Assembly (NCBI GenBank): GCA_937884685.1
Contig: CAKZYM010000001.1
Location: 1 to 6,938, forward strand
DNA: 6,938 nucleotides
Direction: 5' to 3'
Source: an uncultured Calothrix sp.
GTDB taxonomy: Bacteria > Cyanobacteriota > Cyanobacteriia > Cyanobacteriales > Nostocaceae
Of the stretch, positions 1 to 4,646 are shown piece by piece; position 1 is the stretch's first letter, and each line of letters opens with the position of its first letter. Below the pieces are notes generated by a model. It saw nothing but the letters and a program-made list of their open reading frames with translations, had not been told where the DNA came from and made no database searches. Both the position numbers and the translations under genes were made by a program.

Positions 1-27
1 ACATATCGTAACCATTACATGCAGCTT

Positions 28-352
28 GTTTTAATCCTGTTTCCGGGATTCATAAATTAGAAACAATAGTTCTGGTTGAAGCTTGATTAGAAGCTGGATG
101 TTTCAATCCCGTTTCCGGGATTCATAAATTAGAAACCATCTGTTAGAGAATCCCTGCGGTCGAGATGCCGGTTTCAATCCCGTTTCCGGGATTAATAAAT
201 TAGAAACTGTACAGGGGATAGGCAGACCGGGAGAGCCTATCACGTTTCAATCCCGTTTCCGGGATTCATAAATTAGAAACCCTTACTCACAAGGAACCGG
301 TGGCGGTAAAACTAGGTTTCAATCCCGTTTCCGGGATTCATAAATTAGAAAC
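28..352 (-). CRISPR. CRISPR array, five 37-nt repeats and four spacers, read on the minus strand
   Basis: Repeats lie at 28-64, 100-136, 171-207, 244-280 and 316-352. Spacers are 65-99 (35 nt), 137-170 (34), 208-243 (36) and 281-315 (35). On the minus strand each repeat starts GTTTCTAATTTATGA, then folds as ATCCCG-GAAA-CGGGAT (6-bp stem, GNRA tetraloop), and ends TGAAAC, so the last eight bases are ATTGAAAC, a crRNA 5' handle type common in cyanobacteria. Repeats 2, 4 and 5 are identical. Repeat 3 has one change in the linker. Repeat 1 has two changes, one breaking the stem and one altering the handle, as expected of the leader-distal end. Both signs give minus-strand transcription with the leader to the right. 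Bases 1-27 may be a cut spacer, so the array could continue to the left. No cas gene is present, so the subtype cannot be assigned; I-D and type III are guesses. Confidence 0.96.
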
Positions 353-552
353 ATGCCATCTGAAACCTTTTAACAGAGCGATTTCCACAAGCGATTTTGA
401 CGGGGGAGTTTAAAAACCCCATTTCAGCGATTGAGGAAGCTTGGAACATAAGAGTATGAAACTCTGAAACTATTGAATTGTCAAGGTTCTGGCGTTTTGA
501 CGGGACATGGGGGTTTTCGACCTCGCTTTCCCCCGTCAGAAATATTTTATCA
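353..552 (-). promoter_or_regulatory. Probable CRISPR leader
   Basis: This non-coding stretch abuts the perfect-repeat end of the array and, read on the minus strand, leads into it. It holds the motif TTTTGACGGG twice on the plus strand (395-404 and 495-504, exactly 100 bp apart). The second copy starts a potential stem: TGACGGG at 498-504 against CCCGTCA at 532-538, with GGGGG 509-513 against CCCCC 530-534 inside. GGGG 403-406 and CCCC 417-420 form a smaller weak hairpin. A minus-strand extended -10-like sequence, TGATAAAAT, lies at 544-552, which would start a leader RNA of roughly 185 nt; I see no convincing -35 for it. TTGACA occurs at 479-484 on the minus strand without a well-spaced -10. 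Leader identity rests on position and array polarity; the promoter is tentative. Confidence 0.7.
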
Positions 553-715
553 GAATGCGACAAAATTATTAGCTTATTTACGATTTGTGCAGTTTATAGC
601 TTGGATTTCGCGGACAATAAGCTTTGCTTTTCTGTGCATAATTAATCTACATCACTGTAACCCAACATTTTATTGCCGGTACATTATTCTAATAAATATA
701 GAAATAAAAAGAAAC

Positions 716-1108
716 ATGGCTGAAACAATAATTGAGCGATTTTTTAGAGTGCTTTCTTCTCAAGGTATTGATTCTGCATTAAATTTAGTTACTACAGACA
801 CGGTATTTGAAGCGCAAGGGCCTGCATCTATTCCTATTTATGGTGTATACAAAGGACATGATGGAGTTCGCCAGTTTGTCAGTATTTTGCAAAACGAGTT
901 CGATACAGAAAAGTTTGAAGTTCGTAAATCCATTGAAAACGCGGAAGTCGCATTTGCGTTTGGTTATATGCAGCATAGAATTATTCAGACTGAGCGAGTA
1001 TTTTGTTCTGAATTTGCTGTTTATTGTGAAATCCGCAATAATCAAATCTCTGCTTACAAAATGTTTGAGGATACGGCAGCTTTGAGTAGTGCTTATAAGA
1101 TTTTCTAG
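716..1108 (+). CDS. NTF2/SnoaL-like (ketosteroid isomerase-related) protein
   Basis: This is a 130-residue soluble protein of the NTF2-like fold, nearest in look to the SnoaL-like/ketosteroid isomerase-related group. An N-terminal helix (IIERFFRVLSSQG, 5-17) is followed by the acidic VFEAQGP strand (30-36), the family's YKGHDGVRQF segment (45-54), and a C-terminal strand pair ending YKMFEDTAAL (114-123), the typical end of this family. I see no signal peptide or membrane segment. These proteins are small cone-shaped pockets that act as isomerases, cyclases or ligand binders; the substrate cannot be read here. The reading frame is open upstream to an ATG at 473, but that part runs through the CRISPR leader and has no domain character, so ATG 716 is chosen, where the family homology begins. 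Its ribosome site is weak (A-rich, no clear AGGAG). It diverges from the array and I see no functional link to it. No clear terminator follows, although the REP hairpin at 1191-1212 lies downstream. Confidence 0.85.
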   Translation: MAETIIERFFRVLSSQGIDSALNLVTTDTVFEAQGPASIPIYGVYKGHDGVRQFVSILQNEFDTEKFEVRKSIENAEVAFAFGYMQHRIIQTERVFCSEFAVYCEIRNNQISAYKMFEDTAALSSAYKIF

Positions 1109-1177
1109 TTATTGAGGTGTTGGGTTACGACAGGATTGTACAGCATCTTGCAAGTAAATGAGATAAAACCAAAGTTA

Positions 1178-1212
1178 TGAAACTCTTGTGGGGTGGACAT
1201 CCCTGTCCGCCC
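1178..1212 (+). repeat. REP-like hairpin, copy A
   Basis: The core is GTGG (1188-1191) followed by a hairpin whose arms are 1191-1199 and 1204-1212 around a TCCC loop, 9 pairs including one T-G. It carries GGACA/TGTCC where the other full copies have GGGCA opposite TGCCC or TGCCT. It lies 21 bp past the RAYT stop codon, and its 5' flank TGAAACTCTT is shared with copy B. A GTRG tetranucleotide 5' of the hairpin is the known RAYT recognition feature in proteobacterial REPs. Confidence 0.8.
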
Positions 1213-1233
1213 AAATGTACCTCGGAATTATTC

Positions 1234-1698
1234 TCATAATTGCCACAAGAAGGGATATTCTTCTGGAATATTAGAAAGTTCTGCTTTAACTGGATTTTGT
1301 CTAATATATTTCCAAAAGTATTGTAATTCTTGCTCGTTTCTAACAATATGGTCATAGCGTTCATCTTGCCATACTGTTCCTATATGTTTCATTACTTTAG
1401 GAATTTGATTGGCGCTATAACTTTTAATACTGTGGAGTATACTACTTAGCGACCAAAATTCCTTTTCTGATTTCGGCAAAGGTTTTATTAATAGATGTAC
1501 GTGGTCTACCATTATCACCAAAACAAATACTTGATATCTTTTATTATTAAAAAATAAGCAACTATCCAATACTACTTGTCTTGCTTCTGGAGTCAGTTCT
1601 AATTTTTCCCAAGTATTGAAAGTAATAAAATAAATTGACCCTTCTAATTCCCAGTGAGGTAATCTTCTTTGGGAGGTTATAAATTTTGGTTTTTGCAT
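1234..1698 (-). CDS. REP-associated tyrosine transposase (RAYT, IS200/IS605 TnpA-like, Y1 HUH)
   Basis: This 154-residue protein has a full Y1-transposase domain. The start RRLPHWELEGSIYFITFNT (11-29) is the usual first strand of the family. The metal-binding HUH motif is H66-V67-H68 in VDHVHLLI, and the catalytic tyrosine is probably Y94 in HSIKSYSANQI. The RAYT-type tail follows: VWQDERYDHIVRNEQEL (109-125), then YIRQNPVKAEL (131-141). Such enzymes nick and join single-stranded DNA at REP hairpins carrying a 5' GTRG tetranucleotide. The length is normal, the motifs are unbroken and the stop is TGA, so it is probably functional. It has no accessory TnpB gene, as expected for RAYTs. ATG 1698 is chosen because it is the first ATG before the conserved strand; the ribosome site is weak. 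A REP hairpin lies 33 bp upstream of the start and another 21 bp past the stop, so its own expression may be touched by its substrate; that is inference. Confidence 0.92.
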   Translation of the reverse strand: MQKPKFITSQRRLPHWELEGSIYFITFNTWEKLELTPEARQVVLDSCLFFNNKRYQVFVLVIMVDHVHLLIKPLPKSEKEFWSLSSILHSIKSYSANQIPKVMKHIGTVWQDERYDHIVRNEQELQYFWKYIRQNPVKAELSNIPEEYPFLWQL

Positions 1699-1730
1699 TT
1701 GATTTATAGTTTTTTATTAAATTTGGTTTA

Positions 1731-1764
1731 GGCGGGCAGGGATGCCCACCCCACAAGAGTTTCA
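1731..1764 (-). repeat. REP-like hairpin, copy B (inverted relative to copy A)
   Basis: Read on the minus strand this is copy A again over 34 bp with two differences, both in the stem, where GGGCA/TGCCC replaces GGACA/TGTCC. The hairpin spans 1732-1749 with a TCCC loop and a GTGG tetranucleotide at 1751-1754 (minus). It is upstream of the RAYT start codon. Confidence 0.8.
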
Positions 1765-1931
1765 GCTTATAAAGGCAAGGGATATATACCCCACAAGAGC
1801 TTTAGAGTTTAAACCTTGATTTTATAGAAATCAATTTTATTCAATAAATTTTTGTGTGTCTTGTTGAGTTATTTAAGGGTCTGATTTGAATAAAGCTTAT
1901 TTGAGAAGAGTTAATTTTAAAAGACTAGATA
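1765..1931. other. AT-rich gene-free stretch
   Basis: Together with the REP copies on either side, the region from 1699 to 2166 has no gene. Apart from the degenerate REP at 1774-1799, I see only a small perfect hairpin, TTGATTT (1816-1822) against AAATCAA (1828-1834), followed by TTTTATT. It looks like a weak terminator on the plus strand but has no plus-strand gene before it. Nothing else is recognisable. Confidence 0.5.
1774..1799 (-). repeat. Degenerate REP-like copy
   Basis: On the minus strand this reads CTCTTGTGGGG, then TATATATCCCTTGCC. The 5' flank and GTGG match copies A and B exactly, and the ATCCCT centre is kept, but the stem arm has decayed to TATAT, so it would not fold like the others. 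It sits 9 bp beyond copy B in the same orientation. Confidence 0.55.
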
Positions 1932-1948
1932 TTGTAGGGTGAGCATCC
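1932..1948 (+). repeat. Truncated half of a REP-like element
   Basis: TTGTAGGGTGAGCATCC matches the first 17 bases of the REP core (TTGTGGGGTGGGCATCC) with two differences. The second stem arm is missing, replaced by a T run that leads into copy C. It has GTAG in place of GTGG, which still fits the GTRG rule. Confidence 0.45.
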
Positions 1949-1950
1949 TT

Positions 1951-2023
1951 TTTTCTTGTGGGGTGGGCATCCCTGCCTGCCTTGATTGTTATATTTTCTT
2001 TTTATCAACCCCATAAAAAAACC
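1951..2023 (+). repeat. REP-like element, tandem copy C
   Basis: This is the first unit of a direct tandem duplication with an 84-bp period. It starts TTTTCTTGTGGGG, holds the REP hairpin at 1963-1980 (one stem pair is G-T at 1965/1978), then continues TTGATTGTTATATTTTC to TATCAACCCC and a run of seven A. TTGAT (1982-1986) and ATCAA (2004-2008) can form a second small stem. Confidence 0.8.
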
Positions 2024-2034
2024 ATTATTCTAAT

Positions 2035-2106
2035 TTTTCTTGTGGGGTGGGCATCCCTGCCCGCCTTGATTGTCATATTTTCTTTCTATCAACCCATAAA
2101 AAAAAA
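2035..2106 (+). repeat. REP-like element, tandem copy D
   Basis: This is the second unit, offset by 84 bp from copy C. It differs from C by three C/T substitutions and one lost C, plus a longer A run. The hairpin is 2047-2064 with a full GGGCA/TGCCC stem, with GTGG at 2042-2045. Its terminal A run (2098-2106) is also the U-tract of the psaB terminator on the other strand. Confidence 0.8.
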
Positions 2107-2135
2107 CCCCCCACCAAGGTAAGGATGAGGGATTT
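2098..2135 (-). terminator. Intrinsic terminator of the psaA-psaB transcript
   Basis: On the minus strand, TCCCTCATC pairs with GGTGGGGGG (plus-strand 2125-2133 against 2107-2115, allowing G-U) around the short loop CTTACCTT. It is extended outward by A-U pairs and followed by nine U (2098-2106). It starts about 30 bp past the psaB stop. The A/T runs on both sides make it potentially bidirectional. Confidence 0.88.
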
Positions 2136-2166
2136 TTTTTATTATTAACAAACTAATTAAGTTATG

Positions 2167-4392
2167 TTAACCAAACTTACCGGCCGTTGAGGCTATCAGG
2201 AATGCGCCATACGTGAGGATGTAACCCACTGCGAAGTGTGCTAGACCAACTACACGCGCTTGAACGATGGACATTGCAACGGGCTTGTCTTTCCAACGAA
2301 CTAGGTTCGCTAGAGGTGTACGCTCGTGCGCCCAAACAAGAGTTTCAATTAATTCTTGCCAGTAACCTCTCCAGGAGATGAGGAACATGAAACCAGTCGC
2401 CCAAACTAGGTGTCCGAAGAGGAACATCCAAGCCCAAACTGACAGATTATTCATTCCGTAGGGGTTGTAACCGTTGATTAACTGCGCGGAGTTCGCCCAG
2501 AGATAATCTCGGAACCATCCCATCAAATACGTGGAGCTTTCGTTAAACTGAGCTACGTTTCCTTGCCATATACCCAGATGCTTCCAGTGCCAGTAGAACG
2601 TTACCCATCCTACCGTGTTTAATGACCAGAACAGAGCCAAGTAGAAGGAGTCCCAAGCGGAGATATCACAAGTACCGCCACGTCCTGGGCCGTCGCAAGG
2701 GAATGCATAACCAAAGTCTTTTTTATCGGGCATTAACTTGGAACCACGAGCATCCAAAGCACCTTTTACTAATACTAGTACGGTGGTGTGGATAGCTAAT
2801 GCGAAGGCATGGTGTACCAAGAAGTCGCCAGGACCAATGGTTAAGAATAGTGAATTTGTAGTGTTGTTGATGGCATCTAACCATCCAGGCAACCAAACGT
2901 TACCGTTGTTGGGGAAAGCTGTGAAAGCAATACTATCGGGATTCGATAGCAGTGTATTCATGCCGTACAAGACTTTACCGTGAGAAGCTTGAATGAATTG
3001 AGCGAATACTGGCTCAATCAAAATCTGCTTTTCAGGTGTACCGAATGCAACTACTACGTCGTTGTGTACGTACAAGCTCAAGGTGTGGAAACCTAAGAAA
3101 AGGGATACCCAGCTTAAGTGCGAGATAATCGCTTCTTTATGCTTCAACACGCGGTCTAATACGTTGCCCTTGTTTTGTTCGGGGTCGTAGTCACGTACCC
3201 AGAAAATACCTGCGTGGGCAAATGCACCAGTCATTAAGAATACTGCAATGTACTGGTGGTGGGTGTACAGTGCTGCCTGTGTGGTGTAATCCCTGGCAAT
3301 GAATGCGTAGGGAGGCAGAGCGTACATGTGCTGCGCTACTAAGGAGGTAATTGTTCCTAGTGCTGCCAGTGCCAAGGACAACTGGAAGTGTAGCGAGTTG
3401 TTAACGGTGTCGTACAACCCTTGGTGAGGTAGGTTGAACTGACCTTCGGTTTTGGTGCCAAAGAAAGTCTTAGCATTAAGCATTTCTTTGATGCTGTGAC
3501 CAATTCCGAAGTTTGTCCGGTACATGTGACCGGCAACAATAAAGAGTACTGCAATCGCTAAGTGGTGGTGAGCCATGTCGGTCAGCCACAACGATTCAGT
3601 TTGAGGGTGGAAACCACCTAAGAAGGTGAGAATTGCTGTACCGGAACCTTGGGATGTGCCAAATACATGGCTTGCAGTGTCAGGATTAGCTGCGTAAACT
3701 CCCCAGTTACCGGTGAAGAAGGGTTGTAAACCTTCTGGGTGCGGTAAGGTGCTGAGGAAGTTGTCCCAACCTACGTGTTGTCCCCGTGATTCTGGGATTG
3801 CTACGTGTACCAAGTGACCAGTCCAAGCCAAAGAGCTTACACCAAATAAAGCGGATAAGTGGTGATTTAAACGAGGTTCAGCGCTCTTGAACCAAGAAAG
3901 ACTGGGGCGGAACTTGGGTTGTAAATGCAACCAACCAGCAAATAGCAACACTGCGGAGAACACTAGGAGGAACACGGAACCCATATATAGGTCGCCGTTT
4001 GTCCGCATCCCGATGGTGTACCACCAGTGGTAAACACCAGAGTAAGCAATGTTAACTGGATAGTCTGCACCACCTTGGGTAAATGCGTCTATAGCTGGTT
4101 TACCAAAGTGGGGGTCCCAAATTGCGTGAGCAATAGGACGGACGTGAAGAGGATCTGTAATCCACTGTTCAAAGTTGCCTTGCCAAGCTACATGGAAAAG
4201 TAGGCTGGATGCCCATAAGAAAATGATTGCCAGGTGACCGAAATGAGTAGCGAAAATCTTTTGATAAAGATTCTCTTCGGTCATCCCATCGTGGCTTTCA
4301 AAATCATTCCCCATCGCAATCGCATACCAAATCCGACGAGTCGTCGGATCTTGTGCGAGGTCCTGGCTAAATTTTGGAAATTTTGTTGCCAT
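2167..4392 (-). CDS. psaB: Photosystem I P700 apoprotein A2 (PsaB)
   Basis: PsaB is one half of the photosystem I heterodimer in the thylakoid membrane, which uses light to move electrons from plastocyanin or cytochrome c6 to ferredoxin. The 741-residue length is normal, and the canonical start MATKFPKFSQDL fixes ATG 4392. The FX iron-sulfur loop FPCDGPGRGGTC supplies C566 and C575, two of the four ligands. H661 (FGHLVW) is the expected axial ligand of its P700 chlorophyll, M669 the A0 ligand, and W678 in RGYWQE the phylloquinone stacking residue. Many His-rich antenna helices (for example HHH 275-277, HH 378-379) bind chlorophyll; the family has eleven membrane helices. No frameshift or insertion is seen. 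It lies 254 bp after psaA and is followed by a strong terminator, so it is the last gene of the operon. I see no sign that it is a far-red paralogue, but sequence comparison would be needed to exclude it. Confidence 0.99.
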   Translation of the reverse strand: MATKFPKFSQDLAQDPTTRRIWYAIAMGNDFESHDGMTEENLYQKIFATHFGHLAIIFLWASSLLFHVAWQGNFEQWITDPLHVRPIAHAIWDPHFGKPAIDAFTQGGADYPVNIAYSGVYHWWYTIGMRTNGDLYMGSVFLLVFSAVLLFAGWLHLQPKFRPSLSWFKSAEPRLNHHLSALFGVSSLAWTGHLVHVAIPESRGQHVGWDNFLSTLPHPEGLQPFFTGNWGVYAANPDTASHVFGTSQGSGTAILTFLGGFHPQTESLWLTDMAHHHLAIAVLFIVAGHMYRTNFGIGHSIKEMLNAKTFFGTKTEGQFNLPHQGLYDTVNNSLHFQLSLALAALGTITSLVAQHMYALPPYAFIARDYTTQAALYTHHQYIAVFLMTGAFAHAGIFWVRDYDPEQNKGNVLDRVLKHKEAIISHLSWVSLFLGFHTLSLYVHNDVVVAFGTPEKQILIEPVFAQFIQASHGKVLYGMNTLLSNPDSIAFTAFPNNGNVWLPGWLDAINNTTNSLFLTIGPGDFLVHHAFALAIHTTVLVLVKGALDARGSKLMPDKKDFGYAFPCDGPGRGGTCDISAWDSFYLALFWSLNTVGWVTFYWHWKHLGIWQGNVAQFNESSTYLMGWFRDYLWANSAQLINGYNPYGMNNLSVWAWMFLFGHLVWATGFMFLISWRGYWQELIETLVWAHERTPLANLVRWKDKPVAMSIVQARVVGLAHFAVGYILTYGAFLIASTAGKFG

Positions 4393-4404
4393 AGGTTTTA
4401 TAAA

Positions 4405-4410
4405 TCCTCT
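4405..4410 (-). promoter_or_regulatory. psaB ribosome binding site, unusually far from the start
   Basis: AGAGGA on the minus strand lies 12 nt before the psaB ATG, longer than the usual 5-9 nt. No better Shine-Dalgarno sequence lies closer. It may suit weaker or structure-dependent initiation compared with psaA; that effect is inference. Confidence 0.55.
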
Positions 4411-4433
4411 GACATGAGAGCCATTTAATAATT

Positions 4434-4489
4434 TGAATTATGAGTTATGAGTTATGAGTTATGAATTATGAGTTATGAGTTATGAGTTA
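4434..4489. repeat. Eight tandem TGARTTA heptamers (psaB-proximal block)
   Basis: Eight 7-bp units run without interruption: TGAATTA, three TGAGTTA, TGAATTA, three TGAGTTA. A decayed unit (TGAACTG) follows. The A,G,G,G order repeats, so the block is two copies of a 28-bp unit. Heptameric short tandem repeats are a known feature of heterocystous cyanobacterial genomes. It lies 41 bp from the psaB start codon. Confidence 0.95.
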
Positions 4490-4578
4490 TGAACTGAGAA
4501 ATATTTAATCTGGAGCTATGAGTTGTGAGCTATTACTTTTCCACTCTTTCCTCTTCACTCCCAATCGTGATTTTTATT

Positions 4579-4634
4579 CCTAACTTCTAACTCTTAACTT
4601 TCAACTCCTAACTCTTAACTCCTAACTCCTAACT
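4579..4634. repeat. Eight tandem NNYAACT heptamers (psaA-proximal block)
   Basis: Eight units on the plus strand: CCTAACT, TCTAACT, CTTAACT, TTCAACT, CCTAACT, CTTAACT, CCTAACT, CCTAACT. On the minus (mRNA) strand they are mostly AGTTAGG or AGTTAAG. They begin 12 nt after the psaA stop codon. In the opposite orientation they match the AGTTATG phase of the block at 4434-4489 at about six of seven positions per unit. Confidence 0.93.
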
Positions 4635-4646
4635 ATTGATGCTTTG

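Larger units (their letters stand above)
1178..1764 (-). mobile_element. RAYT/REP module: transposase gene enclosed by inverted REP hairpins
   Basis: A single RAYT gene (1234-1698) lies between two 34-bp copies of the same REP-like sequence in inverted orientation (1178-1211 plus, 1731-1764 minus), which differ at only two positions. This is the arrangement described for REP-associated tyrosine transposases with their cognate REPs. I see no target duplication, and RAYTs are considered domesticated IS200/IS605 relatives rather than self-mobile elements, so treat this as a module and not a proven transposon. Confidence 0.7.

Noticed and set aside
479..484. Minus-strand TTGACA as the -35 of a CRISPR leader promoter
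   Set aside because: No acceptable -10 hexamer lies 16-18 nt downstream; the nearest candidates are 20-22 nt away and weak.
345..563. 72-codon minus-strand open frame across the last CRISPR repeat and leader
   Set aside because: It overlaps a CRISPR repeat and the leader motifs, has no recognisable domain and no ribosome site.
473..715. N-terminal extension of the NTF2-like protein to an upstream ATG
   Set aside because: The extra 81 residues run through the CRISPR leader, and the family homology begins just after ATG 716.
785..1085. Open frames on both strands inside the NTF2-like gene
   Set aside because: They are shadows of the real gene with no family character.
1125..1364. 79-codon minus-strand frame overlapping the RAYT 3' end, considered as a frameshifted continuation
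   Set aside because: RAYT already has a full C-terminal domain ending normally at TGA. This frame translates REP copy A and out-of-frame RAYT sequence.
1562..1756. 64-codon minus-strand frame starting inside REP copy B (MWGGHPCPPKPN...)
   Set aside because: Its start is a translation of the REP hairpin and the rest is another frame of the RAYT gene.
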